From: Anaerococcus sp.
GTDB lineage: Bacteria; Bacillota; Clostridia; Tissierellales; Peptoniphilaceae
Direction of reading: 5' to 3'
DNA: 64,000 nucleotides
NCBI GenBank assembly: GCA_030532385.1
Contig: JAUNLG010000008.1
Location: 23,643-87,642 of the forward strand
Shown in pieces: positions 1 through 8,427 of this stretch (position 1 is the stretch's first letter; each line of letters opens with the position of its first letter). The translations under genes were made by a program, and so were the position numbers. The notes beneath the pieces are model-generated. The model made no database searches. It was not told where the DNA came from and saw only the letters and a program-made list of their open reading frames with translations.

Positions 1-125
1 GCAAATCTTACATCCATTTCTTGTTGATCATCGAAATACTTATCTAGCCTGTCAAACTTTTTGTTTGCCTCGTTTTTTATATCGTCTGTGAGTGTAAAGT
101 TTTTGGCTATCAAATTTAATTTCAT
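1..125 (-). CDS. hpf: Ribosome hibernation promoting factor, N-terminal part
   Basis: Only the first 41 codons lie in the window; the gene runs off the left edge. The translation begins MKLNLIAKNFTLTDDI and continues with KFDRLDKYFD, matching the start of the HPF/RaiA ribosome-binding domain (beta strand, then a helix carrying K-K-x-x-x-L-x-K-Y-F). The family binds the decoding region of 30S subunits and drives inactive 100S dimers in stationary phase. The ATG at 125 follows an AGGAGG site at good spacing. Whether it is the long Firmicutes form with a C-terminal dimerisation domain cannot be seen. It diverges from the peptidase gene starting at 239. Confidence 0.82.
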   Translation of the reverse strand, partial: MKLNLIAKNFTLTDDIKNEANKKFDRLDKYFDDQQEMDVRF

Positions 126-186
126 AAGCGCCTCCTAATTTCTTTTTATTATATTACCCAAGTTGGATAAGTTATAAACGTTTTCT

Positions 187-216
187 TTTACACAAATATA
201 TTTTATCTAGTATAAT
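187..216 (+). promoter_or_regulatory. Promoter for the S9 peptidase operon
   Basis: TTTACA at 187-192 and a perfect TATAAT at 211-216 are separated by 18 bases, a good sigma-A-type match. The Shine-Dalgarno AAGGAG follows at 228-233, so the leader would be short. A second TATAAT on the opposite strand, in 135-165, could serve hpf, but its -35 is weak. Confidence 0.6.
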
Positions 217-238
217 TAAAGAAAGATAAGGAGTGAAT

Positions 239-2149
239 ATGAAAGAGACTAAATTAAAAGATATACTTGACTATGAATTTTTATCGGACCTAGAAATATC
301 TGATGATGAAAAATTTATAGCCTATAAAACCACTAAGGCAAATGAAAAAGAAAACACCTATGATTCTAGCTACTGGATTTATGACTTTAACCTAGCTAGC
401 TCATATATGGTAAGCGAAAAGGCTAGTCTTGCTGGATTTACCAAGGACAATAAGTTCTTTTTTAAGAAGGATTCAACTGATACAGAAGATATCTTCTACA
501 TAAAGGATAGTCCAGGTCTAGCTAGAAAGTTTTTTTCTATAAAAAAAGATGTAAGTCTAATAAGAGCCCTTGACGAAGATTTATTCTTAATAAAGGCAAG
601 TGATAAGAAAAGCAAAAAGGAGAAGGAAGAAAGAAAGGATAATGACTTTTATAAGGAAATTACAAGCCTTCCCTTCTATCTTAATGGCCAAGGCTTCCTA
701 GAAGAAGAAAAATCTTCTTTCTATATATATGATAGAAATGAAGATAAGCTTGATCTTCTAATAGAAAGTGAACCTTATAATAGCTTAAACTTCCTTGATA
801 TAAATTGGGATAAGAAGAAAATCATTTTTTCTAAAGATAATTATACAGCTAATAAAGTCATGGAATTTAGAGAAGACCTCCTACTTTTTGATATAGAAGA
901 AAAGACTCTTAAGACCCTCATAGAAAAAGAATTCTCCCTTTATACAGCAAGATTTATAGAGGATAAGATCATCTTTGTAGGCTCAAAGATGCAAAAGCAC
1001 GGGATAAATGAGGATGCCCTAATCTATCTCAGTGATTATGAAGGATCCTATAAGAAATTAGTTGATGATGACTTTGATATGGCCTTTGGCAACTCTATAG
1101 GAACAGATGCCCGTTTTGGCGGCGGCCATATTTTTGATACAAGAGATGATAGATTCTACTTTTTAGTAACAGAATATGAAAATACCAAGGTCTATTCAAT
1201 CAACCTTAAGGGAGAGCTTAGAGAAGAGCTTAGTAAAAATGTGGAAGATTTCATCCTAGGAAAAGATGATATTTATTACCTAACAATGGGGCCAAAGACC
1301 CTAAGTGAACTTATGAGCAAAAATAAGGGACTCTTACTTGAAAATAAGGTCAAATCAGATATTTGTCCTATAGAAACTTTTGACTTTGATTCGAATGGAG
1401 ATAAACTAAGAGGATATGTTCTTTTACCTAAGGATTTTGATCAAAATAAAAAATACCCAACCCTACTTTCAGTTCATGGGGGACCTAAAACAGAATTTTC
1501 TGACATCTTCCACCATGAACACCAAATGCTAGCAAGCTCAGGCTACATCATAATTTATACCAACCCTCATGGGTCAAGTGGAAGAGGGGTAGAATTTTCT
1601 GATATAAGAGGAAAATATGGGGATATTGACTATGATGACCTAATGACCTTTACCGATAGGGCCATAGAAAAATATCCACAAATTGATAAAGATAAGATGG
1701 GGATTTTTGGTGGAAGCTATGGCGGCTTTATGACAAACTTTACTATCGGCCACACCCACAGGTTTAAGGCGGCTGTTTCCCAAAGATCCATATCAAACTG
1801 GACTAGCTTTTTTGGAGTATCTGATATTGGATATTTCTTTGCAAATGATCAAACTGATGCAGACATGTGGGATAGCCTTGATAAAATGTGGGACCAATCC
1901 CCTATCAAGTATGGGAAAAATGTAAAAACCCCAACCCTCTTTATCCACTCAGATGAAGATTATAGGTGTCCACTAGAACAAGGTCTACAAATGTATACAA
2001 GGATTAAACTAAATGGAGTTGATACAAAAATTAATATCTTCCATGGAGAAAACCATGAACTTTCAAGGTCAGGTAAGCCAAAGGGCAGAATAAAAAGGCT
2101 TACTGAAATCAAAGCTTGGTTTGATAAGTATTTGAAGAATGAAAATTAA
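239..2149 (+). CDS. S9 family serine peptidase (acylaminoacyl/oligopeptidase type)
   Basis: Probable cytoplasmic oligopeptidase of the prolyl oligopeptidase family, 636 residues from the ATG at 239. The N-terminal two thirds should form the beta-propeller; the C-terminal third is the alpha/beta hydrolase. The nucleophile elbow GIFGGSYGGF puts the catalytic Ser at about residue 493, with the acid in HSDEDYRCP and the His in GENHELSR, so the triad is complete. HGGPKTEF gives the oxyanion region. A GTG at 233 in the same frame overlaps the AAGGAG site and is therefore unlikely as the start. No signal peptide is visible. It overlaps the following YihY gene by 11 bases. Role: degradation of short peptides, from family knowledge. 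Confidence 0.9.
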   Translation: MKETKLKDILDYEFLSDLEISDDEKFIAYKTTKANEKENTYDSSYWIYDFNLASSYMVSEKASLAGFTKDNKFFFKKDSTDTEDIFYIKDSPGLARKFFSIKKDVSLIRALDEDLFLIKASDKKSKKEKEERKDNDFYKEITSLPFYLNGQGFLEEEKSSFYIYDRNEDKLDLLIESEPYNSLNFLDINWDKKKIIFSKDNYTANKVMEFREDLLLFDIEEKTLKTLIEKEFSLYTARFIEDKIIFVGSKMQKHGINEDALIYLSDYEGSYKKLVDDDFDMAFGNSIGTDARFGGGHIFDTRDDRFYFLVTEYENTKVYSINLKGELREELSKNVEDFILGKDDIYYLTMGPKTLSELMSKNKGLLLENKVKSDICPIETFDFDSNGDKLRGYVLLPKDFDQNKKYPTLLSVHGGPKTEFSDIFHHEHQMLASSGYIIIYTNPHGSSGRGVEFSDIRGKYGDIDYDDLMTFTDRAIEKYPQIDKDKMGIFGGSYGGFMTNFTIGHTHRFKAAVSQRSISNWTSFFGVSDIGYFFANDQTDADMWDSLDKMWDQSPIKYGKNVKTPTLFIHSDEDYRCPLEQGLQMYTRIKLNGVDTKINIFHGENHELSRSGKPKGRIKRLTEIKAWFDKYLKNEN

Positions 2150-3110
2150 GAAGAGAAACTTTAAAAACTTTATCCTAAACCTAATAAATAGGATTAATAG
2201 GCATGATATAACAACCTATTCTGCTGCCCTATCCTTCTATCTTTTACAAGCATCCATCCCCCTTATGATGGTGCTTGTAAATGTCCTATCTTATTTTTTA
2301 GAAGGTAATGAAGAAGTAATTTATAGGTTCTTAGAACTATTGCCTGAATCTTCTGCAAACCTAATAGTAGAGGCCCTAGATATCCTAATAAGAAGTAACC
2401 AATCAGCTGCCGTTACTACCCTTACTATCTTATTTGCCCTATGGTCTGCTACATCAGGTATCAACAAACTTATAAATGCTATAAACCATGCCTACGGTCT
2501 TATGGATAATAGACAGGCTGTTAAGCAAAGGATAATGAGTGTTTTATTTACAATCATCTTTATCATCTTGATTGTATTTCTGCTGATCTTTCAAATTTAC
2601 GGGTCATCTATTCTAGGAATACTCGATGCCCAAATCTTTGAAAGAATAACATCTCATTTTTCTACTATAATCCAAGACTTACTAGATATGATATCATCTC
2701 CTATATTTAAGTTAATCACCTATGTGGTTCCCTTTTTGATAATGGCTATGGCTATTGGGGTTTTTTATAAGTATTCCCCATCCAACCCGAAAAACAGGAT
2801 TTCCAACAAGGAAGCCTTTCTTGGAGGTTTATTTGCAACTGTAGCTATATTCTTATCTAGCTTTATATACTCATTTTTTATAAATAACTTCTCCAACAAG
2901 TCCTTGGTGTATGGAGCTTTGGCAGGAATCTTGGCACTTTTCATCTGGCTTTTAATTATATCAGTTATAATAATCCTAGGAGCTGAATGTATAGCTGCCT
3001 ATAGGGAGGGTTATAAGGAAGATTTCTTTAAGGATAAAAAGAAGAAGAAAAAAAGTCCTATCATTAAAAAAATTGAAAATATGTTAAAGAGGAGGCAAAA
3101 TGAAAAGTGA
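2139..3110 (+). CDS. YihY/BrkB family integral membrane protein
   Basis: A 323-residue polytopic protein with about six hydrophobic segments. The opening with HDITTYSAALSFYLLQASIP is the characteristic first membrane segment of the YihY/BrkB (UPF0761) family, and the later GALAGILALFIWLLI segment also fits. The function of the family is unknown; it was once wrongly called RNase BN. The C-terminal tail is strongly basic (a run of lysines near residue 300) and probably cytoplasmic. It is translationally coupled to both neighbours by 11-base overlaps, so the three genes form one operon, though no shared pathway is obvious. Confidence 0.88.
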   Translation: MKIKKRNFKNFILNLINRINRHDITTYSAALSFYLLQASIPLMMVLVNVLSYFLEGNEEVIYRFLELLPESSANLIVEALDILIRSNQSAAVTTLTILFALWSATSGINKLINAINHAYGLMDNRQAVKQRIMSVLFTIIFIILIVFLLIFQIYGSSILGILDAQIFERITSHFSTIIQDLLDMISSPIFKLITYVVPFLIMAMAIGVFYKYSPSNPKNRISNKEAFLGGLFATVAIFLSSFIYSFFINNFSNKSLVYGALAGILALFIWLLIISVIIILGAECIAAYREGYKEDFFKDKKKKKKSPIIKKIENMLKRRQNEK

Positions 3111-3633
3111 GTTTAGAAGATTTTTTAAAAATTTAAGAAGGGAAATGGATGAAGAAACCTTGGCTGAAATCTCAGAGAAGATTTATAAAAATTTAATTGA
3201 ATCTAGCTTATATCAGGATGCAAGAACTATTTTTACTTATCTTTCAACAGGTAAGGAAGTAGATAGCAGAAAGTTTATAGGTAAAGCCCTTGATGATGGT
3301 AAAAAAGTTTATATTCCTTTCATAGAAAAAGACCAGATGAAGGCAAGAAGATTAAAGTCTTTTGATGACCTAGTAGAAGGTAGGTTTGGAATTGAAACTA
3401 CCTTTAATACAGAAGAAATCCAAAATCCCGACCTTAGTATAATTCCAGGTCTTGCTTATGATAGGGATAAAAATAGGCTAGGCCTAGGAGGCGGATTTTA
3501 TGATCGTTTCTTAGCAAGAAATAAAACAATAAGACTTGGTGTTTTTCCTAAAGATTTTAAGGCTGACACCCTGGATACCTATGACCATGATCAAAAAATG
3601 ACCTATATTTTGACAGAAGAGGGAATTTTTTAA
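3100..3633 (+). CDS. 5-formyltetrahydrofolate cyclo-ligase
   Basis: ATP-dependent conversion of 5-formyl-THF to 5,10-methenyl-THF, which recovers the storage folate. At 177 residues it has the normal family length. The signature is RLGLGGGFYDRFL near residue 130, preceded by IIPGLAYDRD; the N-terminal basic segment (KSEFRRFFKNLRREMD) supplies the ATP contacts typical of the family. The start is the ATG at 3100 with AGGAGG five bases upstream, inside the end of the YihY gene. It is the last gene of the operon and is followed by a strong hairpin at 3642-3677. Symbols used elsewhere include ygfA, fau and yqgN. Confidence 0.92.
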   Translation: MKSEFRRFFKNLRREMDEETLAEISEKIYKNLIESSLYQDARTIFTYLSTGKEVDSRKFIGKALDDGKKVYIPFIEKDQMKARRLKSFDDLVEGRFGIETTFNTEEIQNPDLSIIPGLAYDRDKNRLGLGGGFYDRFLARNKTIRLGVFPKDFKADTLDTYDHDQKMTYILTEEGIF

Positions 3634-3641
3634 TTAGATAA

Positions 3642-3677
3642 AAAGCTCTTGGAAGATTAAAATCTTCCAAGAGCTTT
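3642..3677. terminator. Bidirectional terminator between folate ligase and serS
   Basis: A perfect 17-base inverted repeat (3642-3658 with 3661-3677) followed by ATTTTTAT on the plus strand. It lies between convergent genes; on the minus strand it is followed by a weaker T-rich run, so it could stop both transcripts. Confidence 0.85.
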
Positions 3678-3692
3678 ATTTTTATACTCTTT

Positions 3693-4982
3693 TTACTTTT
3701 CTTTTGGATAAATCCTATCCTTACCACCCATATACATTTGTAGGGGTTCTGGAATCTTAACTGATCCATCTTCTTGTAAGAGGTTTTCTAAAAATGCTAT
3801 AAGCATCCTAGGTGGAGCTACTACTGTATTATTTAAGGTGTGGGCAAAGTAGGTTCCATCTTCTCCCCTTAGTCTTATACCAAGTCTTCTTGCTTGGGCA
3901 TCTCCAAGGTTTGAGCATGATCCAACTTCAAAATACTTGCCTTGTCTTGGTGAAAAGGCCTCCACATCACAAGATTTTACCTTAAGATCAGCTAGGTCAC
4001 CTGAACAACATTCTAGGGTTCTTACAGGAATTTCTAAGGACCTAAAGAAATCTACAGTATTTTTCCAAAGCTCATCATAAAGCTTCTTACTTTCTTCAGG
4101 TTTAGCTATTATAACCATCTCTTGTTTTTCAAATTGGTGGATCCTATATACTCCACGCTCTTCTATACCATGGGCTCCAACCTCTTTTCTAAAACATGGA
4201 GAATAGCTTGTCATCCTCATTGGCATTTTTTCTTCCTCATTGATAGTATTAATAAACTTTCCTATCATTGAATGCTCAGATGTACCGATTAGATAAAGGT
4301 CTTCCCCTTCTATCTTATACATCATATCTTCCATTTCTGAAAAGCTCATTACTCCTGTAACTACATTAGACCTTATCATATATGGTGGTATGTAGTAGGT
4401 ATAGCCCCTATCAATCATAAAGTCTCTAGCATAAGAAAGAATAGCTGAGTGAAGTCTTGCAATATCTCCTCTTAGATAATAAAATCCTGCCCCAGAAGTA
4501 TCCCTTGCACTATCTAGGTCTACCCCATCAAAAGATTCCATTATATCTATATGGTAAGGGACCTCATATGAAGGAACTATAGGTTCTCCAAATCTTTCAA
4601 TCTCTACATTCTCACTATCATCCTTACCAATTGGTACACTATCATCGATGATTTGAGGAATTACCATCATTCTCTTTTTAACTTCTTGGTCAAGTTTTTC
4701 TGTCTCAGCCTCAATGTCTATTAGTCTTTGGTTGATCTTTTTAACTTCTTCTTTAGCCTCTTCAGCCTCATCTCTTTTTCCTTGGCCCATCAAGGCTCCT
4801 ATTTGCTTAGAAGTCTTATTTCTAGAAGCTCTTAGCTTATCTCCCTCTGTCTTATAGGCCCTTAGTTTTTCATCAAGGTCCCTAACCTCATCTACTAGGT
4901 GAAGTTTCTCATCTTGGAACTTCTTTTTAATATTGTCTTTGACAAGGTCAGGATTTTCTCTTACTAATTTGATATCAATCAT
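3693..4982 (-). CDS. serS: Seryl-tRNA synthetase
   Basis: Charges tRNA-Ser (and tRNA-Sec where present). It is a full-length class II enzyme of 429 residues. The N-terminal MIDIKLVRENPDLVKDNI leads into the long antiparallel coiled coil (about residues 30-105) that grips the tRNA. Class II motif 2 is seen as SPCFRKEVGAHG and motif 3 near LNNTVVAPPRMLIAFLEN. The start ATG at 4982 is preceded by AAGGAG. It is transcribed alone behind a T-box leader, so expression should rise when uncharged tRNA-Ser accumulates. Confidence 0.97.
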   Translation of the reverse strand: MIDIKLVRENPDLVKDNIKKKFQDEKLHLVDEVRDLDEKLRAYKTEGDKLRASRNKTSKQIGALMGQGKRDEAEEAKEEVKKINQRLIDIEAETEKLDQEVKKRMMVIPQIIDDSVPIGKDDSENVEIERFGEPIVPSYEVPYHIDIMESFDGVDLDSARDTSGAGFYYLRGDIARLHSAILSYARDFMIDRGYTYYIPPYMIRSNVVTGVMSFSEMEDMMYKIEGEDLYLIGTSEHSMIGKFINTINEEEKMPMRMTSYSPCFRKEVGAHGIEERGVYRIHQFEKQEMVIIAKPEESKKLYDELWKNTVDFFRSLEIPVRTLECCSGDLADLKVKSCDVEAFSPRQGKYFEVGSCSNLGDAQARRLGIRLRGEDGTYFAHTLNNTVVAPPRMLIAFLENLLQEDGSVKIPEPLQMYMGGKDRIYPKEK

Positions 4983-5003
4983 AATAACTCCTTTTTAAAT
5001 AAT

Positions 5004-5170
5004 AAAAAAAAGACCCTCCCGCTTGGGACGAAGGTCTCGTGGTGCCACCCAAATTATGCAAATATATTGCCTTAATTACTTATATGCTCAAAGGTAGATT
5101 CACTAGGTCCAACAAGGAATTTCCACCAACCATTCCTTCTCTATATGTCTTCTCCTAGCTACTAAGTCTT
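5004..5170 (-). promoter_or_regulatory. T-box riboswitch of serS
   Basis: Read on the minus strand, the leader carries the conserved T-box TGGGTGGCACCACGAGACC (5033-5051), which pairs with the NCCA end of uncharged tRNA. It is followed by a terminator hairpin at 5011-5037 and a run of T (5004-5010). The upstream part, to about 5168, is long enough for Stem I. A TCT triplet (Ser) in GAATCTACC (about 5090-5100) is a candidate specifier, but I did not fold the RNA. A TATGAT -10 box lies at 5171-5176. The position directly ahead of serS supports a Ser-specific element. Confidence 0.9.
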
Positions 5171-5196
5171 ATCATAGCACTATTTAATTACTTATA

Positions 5197-5493
5197 CTAT
5201 ACAATAAATATTAATTTTCTCAATAAAATAAAAATCAAACCATGAAAGATGACAATCAATGGAAGTCCAACCATAAATTTCTTATGCCTAGTCTTATGGT
5301 TGATTATAACCATACTGATATAAATAAAAAGACTGGCTCCAAGAAAGGCAAGGATGAAAAATGTCCTCTCCCTTACTCTTTTTCTTCTAAACTTTTTACT
5401 AGCTAGCTTATCATATAAGCTTAGGCTAATGCCTAGTATATTTATAAAAATAAAATAACTTAGGCCGTAGTCATAAACTAGGTTTTCTATCAT
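5197..5493 (-). CDS. DUF1294 family small membrane protein
   Basis: A 98-residue protein with about three hydrophobic segments. The pattern fits DUF1294: an early YDKLASKKFRRKRVRE segment (the family's D-K-x-x-A box followed by a basic R-x-x-E stretch), a glycine-poor second membrane helix, then NHKTRHKKFMVGLPL (the family's H-K-T-x-x-x-x-F). The function of the family is unknown. Its start overlaps the stop of nnrE by four bases (ATGA), so it is the last gene of the leftward replication operon. It ends just upstream of the serS promoter. Confidence 0.75.
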   Translation of the reverse strand: MIENLVYDYGLSYFIFINILGISLSLYDKLASKKFRRKRVRERTFFILAFLGASLFIYISMVIINHKTRHKKFMVGLPLIVIFHGLIFILLRKLIFIV

Positions 5494-6161
5494 AAAAGAT
5501 CCCTAGCTAAAACCTTTTTTATAGCAAGCTTTGGAATTCCTATATCTTCAACAAGGCACTTTGATCTTAAGTCTGATTTTTCATAAACTCCCTTTTTCAT
5601 AAGCTGCATGCTAACTATAAGGTCGCAATCGACAACTTCTCCAAAACTTCTACCAGTGCTTGCATCAAGACCTGATGGAATATCTATAGAAATAGTATAT
5701 TTTAGGGTCTTATTAATAGCTGCAATGGCAAAGGAATGAGGAGGCTTTATAGGTCGATTTAGACCTGTTCCAAAAATTCCATCAATAATAGTTGAAACTT
5801 CCCTAAGATTATTTTCCATAAAAGATAGGTCTTCTAGGCTAACTAGGGGATATACCCTATCTGTCAGGGTTTTTACAGCATTTAAGTTTATTATAAAATC
5901 CCTACTTGCTTTTTTTGTATCTCCTAGGATATAAACTTCTACCCTCTTGTCTAGGGCAAGAAGATTTCTAGCCAAGGCAAGTCCGTCTGCTCCATTGTTG
6001 CCAAGACCAACTACTATGGCAAAGGAATTTCTTATATCAAGGTTAATATTCTTTAAAATAGCCAAAGAAGCTCTCTCCACCAAAGCTAAAGATGGTATCT
6101 TTAGATTTTCTATAGCATAGGTATCTATGGCCTTCATCTGTTTTCCATCAACAACTAGCAT
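5490..6161 (-). CDS. nnrE: NAD(P)H-hydrate epimerase (YjeF N-terminal domain only)
   Basis: Interconverts the R and S forms of damaged, hydrated NAD(P)H so that they can be repaired. The 223 residues correspond to the YjeF_N domain alone: VDGKQMKAIDTYAIEN at the start, the phosphate-binding GLGNNGADGLALARNL at about residues 50-65, and IDGIFGTGLNR and DIPSGLDASTG later. Many bacteria fuse this domain to the ATP/ADP-dependent dehydratase (NnrD); that half is absent here and not found elsewhere in the window. One variation is GNNGAD where GNNGGD is usual. It lies nine bases after dnaI and overlaps DUF1294 by four. Confidence 0.88.
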   Translation of the reverse strand: MLVVDGKQMKAIDTYAIENLKIPSLALVERASLAILKNINLDIRNSFAIVVGLGNNGADGLALARNLLALDKRVEVYILGDTKKASRDFIINLNAVKTLTDRVYPLVSLEDLSFMENNLREVSTIIDGIFGTGLNRPIKPPHSFAIAAINKTLKYTISIDIPSGLDASTGRSFGEVVDCDLIVSMQLMKKGVYEKSDLRSKCLVEDIGIPKLAIKKVLARDLL

Positions 6162-6169
6162 AAGCCCTC

Positions 6170-7129
6170 CTAGCTAAGCCTTAAATCTTCTCCATAGATC
6201 TCATAGATCCTTGAGTTATTGCCCATAATCCTTGAAAATATCCTTGACCCATAGAAGTCTAACAAGGCACTTTCATCAAGGTTTGATGAGAAAATAATAG
6301 GCTTTCCTTCATTCATCCTCTCATTTACAACATCAAAAAGATTTGACCTATCAGATGCCCTAGAAGCCTCAGCCCCCAGGTCATCAATAATAAGTAAATC
6401 GCAAGTGAAAATAAGCTGGTACTTTTCTTCTAGATTCTCCCTCCTATCCTCAAAAGCATAAAGATAGTCATTAAGGAACTTAAATAATTTGGTTGATGTC
6501 ATATAGACTACAGAAAAATTTTTATCAAGTATTTCTTTTGCTATGGCATTTACCAAGAAAGTCTTGCCCCTTCCCACATCTCCATAAATATAGATATTAC
6601 CATTTTCGTAGGCAAAATTGTCTATAAATTTTCTTATATCCCTAAGGATAAATTGGATATTTGTATAAGGGCTTACAGGATAATTGTCTAGGGGATTTTT
6701 AGAAAAAAGATTTATATTAAAGCTTGCAAAATTTTCTTCCCTAAGCCTTGTTTTTATGTTAGATTGGTCATATTTTTGATCAATTATAAGTTGCCTTCGA
6801 CATGAGCATATATTATTTCCTATAAAACCTGTATCCTTGCATATTCCATGGTGGTACTTTAGGTCCATGTAGTCTCTAGGGTAACCATTTTTTCTTAAAA
6901 GATCCTCTTTAACCTTGGATAATTTATTGATTTCTTGCTCTTTTTCTCTAGTTTCCATTCCCATAGAGGCAAGTTTTAGGGATGAAAATCCTAACTCCTT
7001 AATCTGCCTATTTATAGACCTTATTTGAGGAATTTTTTTATAGATTTCTTCAATTCTTCTAGCCTGGTTTATCTTATTATCTTTCCTTCTTTGCTCAAGG
7101 ATTTGACTTGCCTTTTTATTAGGATTCAT
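6170..7129 (-). CDS. dnaI: DnaI/DnaC-type helicase loader ATPase
   Basis: Loads the replicative helicase DnaB onto DNA. The 319-residue protein has a coiled N-terminal half (helicase-binding, by family knowledge), a cysteine cluster HHGICKDTGFIGNNICSC at about residues 93-110 that could bind zinc, and a AAA+ ATPase core with Walker A GDVGRGKTFLVN and Walker B LLIIDDLGAE, then SSNLDESAL (sensor region). It follows the DnaD-domain gene with an 11-base overlap, and dnaB lies two genes upstream in the same operon, which supports the loader role. The symbol follows the Bacillus naming; dnaC is the alternative. Confidence 0.88.
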   Translation of the reverse strand: MNPNKKASQILEQRRKDNKINQARRIEEIYKKIPQIRSINRQIKELGFSSLKLASMGMETREKEQEINKLSKVKEDLLRKNGYPRDYMDLKYHHGICKDTGFIGNNICSCRRQLIIDQKYDQSNIKTRLREENFASFNINLFSKNPLDNYPVSPYTNIQFILRDIRKFIDNFAYENGNIYIYGDVGRGKTFLVNAIAKEILDKNFSVVYMTSTKLFKFLNDYLYAFEDRRENLEEKYQLIFTCDLLIIDDLGAEASRASDRSNLFDVVNERMNEGKPIIFSSNLDESALLDFYGSRIFSRIMGNNSRIYEIYGEDLRLS

Positions 7130-7892
7130 CTACCCCATCTTCCTTTCCTAAGATTTGTTTAAGTCTTTCTTCTCTTTTTCGTCTTATAAAGGATGAGATT
7201 TCTCCATTATCTTCTGTCTCGTTTGTCTTTCCTGTAGCTTTCCTATACCTTCTAGGTGAATAAGACCTCTTTAGCTTATCTCTTTCTTCCTTCATCCTTA
7301 GGTCATTTAAGCTCTTTATATTTTGGTCTCTCCATGTCTTGATAAAGCCCATTACATACTTTACATCGACATTACCAGAAGACTTTGCCTGTCTAAAAGC
7401 CTCTGTTACAAGCTCTGGATCAGCCTTATATTCAAGAATCGTCTCTTGGATCCTAGTTATATCAGCAGGAGTAAGGTTTCTTTCAACTATGGTTTCAATA
7501 TTATCAAACATAATAGATTTTCTTTGGGCAAGGTCATAAGCCTTCTCACTTGTTTGATTATCAAGATCATCTGATTGGCCAAAGTAGGTCTGTCTTAATG
7601 AAACAATTTCTATAAAGTCAAGACCATTGTCAGATCTTTTTTTTCTAAATATTCCCATATTAACCCAAAAATCTACTGCCTTATCAAACCTTTGATCATC
7701 AAAGGAAAGCTGTCTTTTAATTTTTCCCCTATCTGCCTTACCATAATTATAGACATCCTTATAGATTAAAAGATAAACCTTGATTGCATCTCCATCAGCC
7801 ATTTGGATATAGGTATTTAAAAACATGTTTTCAAAGGGAGTTGTTCCCATATCTAACTTTAATTCTTGCATCTTAAAGTTCATAGTAATCAT
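7119..7892 (-). CDS. DnaD-domain replication initiation protein
   Basis: A 257-residue protein with the two-part plan of Firmicutes DnaD/DnaB-like proteins: an N-terminal winged-helix region (ENMFLNTYIQMADGDAIKVYLL, about residues 19-45) and a C-terminal DnaD domain containing YKADPELVTEAFRQAKSSGN and YVMGFIKTWRDQNI, the conserved YxxxIxxxW-type ending. The tail is basic and probably disordered. In Bacillus such proteins remodel origin DNA and help DnaI load the helicase. Here it sits directly upstream of dnaI and downstream of dnaB/GNAT, so a primosome role is a safe inference. It overlaps the GNAT gene by 20 bases. Confidence 0.85.
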   Translation of the reverse strand: MITMNFKMQELKLDMGTTPFENMFLNTYIQMADGDAIKVYLLIYKDVYNYGKADRGKIKRQLSFDDQRFDKAVDFWVNMGIFRKKRSDNGLDFIEIVSLRQTYFGQSDDLDNQTSEKAYDLAQRKSIMFDNIETIVERNLTPADITRIQETILEYKADPELVTEAFRQAKSSGNVDVKYVMGFIKTWRDQNIKSLNDLRMKEERDKLKRSYSPRRYRKATGKTNETEDNGEISSFIRRKREERLKQILGKEDGVDES

Positions 7893-8427
7893 CCTTTCTA
7901 ATCTTCATCTGAAGGATTTTAGAGTATATAAGACCTGATTTTTTGACAAAATATTTAGGATCAAAATCAATATCTTGGTTTTCAAAAACTTCCTCACTCT
8001 CACCTATAGGATAAAAGCCCACTTTTTGATAGGCCCTAAGGGCCCTTTTGTTAAAGAGGTTGACATCAAGGTAGACCTCTTTAAGTTTTACCTTAGTAAA
8101 GGCAATATCTAAGAGAAGTTTGATGGCCTCAGTCCCATAACCTAAAGACACATAGGCCCTATCAAAAACTATGCCAAGTTTGGCCCTCTTTAGTATAGGA
8201 TTGATTTGCTTTAAGCCCAAAAAACCTATAAACCTGTCATCGTCTATTTTTCTAACAGCAAAATATTTTTTCATAGGACTAGTGATTGACCCATACCAAA
8301 GTTTTATCTCAAAGTCTGATAGCTTAGAGTAATTGTAGCCAACTAAGGTTTTTTCATCAAAAATTTCCCATTCTTTTACTTCTTTGGCATCCTTTAGGGT
8401 AATTTTTTCTAAATATATCCTAGGCAT
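7873..8427 (-). CDS. GNAT family N-acetyltransferase
   Basis: A 184-residue acetyltransferase of the RimJ/RimL-like group. The acetyl-CoA site is seen in GIVFDRAYVSLGYGTEAIKLLL (motif A, here R/Q-x-x-G-x-G/A shown as SLGYGTEA), followed by EVYLDVNLFNKRALRAYQKVGF, the usual N-x-R-A-x-x-x-Y-x-K-x-G-F ending. The substrate (a protein N-terminus or a small molecule) is unknown. It overlaps dnaB by 8 bases and the DnaD-domain gene by 20, so it is an embedded member of the replication operon. That placement is not part of the standard cluster. Confidence 0.85.
   Translation of the reverse strand: MPRIYLEKITLKDAKEVKEWEIFDEKTLVGYNYSKLSDFEIKLWYGSITSPMKKYFAVRKIDDDRFIGFLGLKQINPILKRAKLGIVFDRAYVSLGYGTEAIKLLLDIAFTKVKLKEVYLDVNLFNKRALRAYQKVGFYPIGESEEVFENQDIDFDPKYFVKKSGLIYSKILQMKIRKDDYYEL

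Noticed and set aside
233-238. GTG at 233 as start of the S9 peptidase
   Set aside because: It overlaps the AAGGAG ribosome binding site (228-233); the ATG at 239 is correctly spaced.
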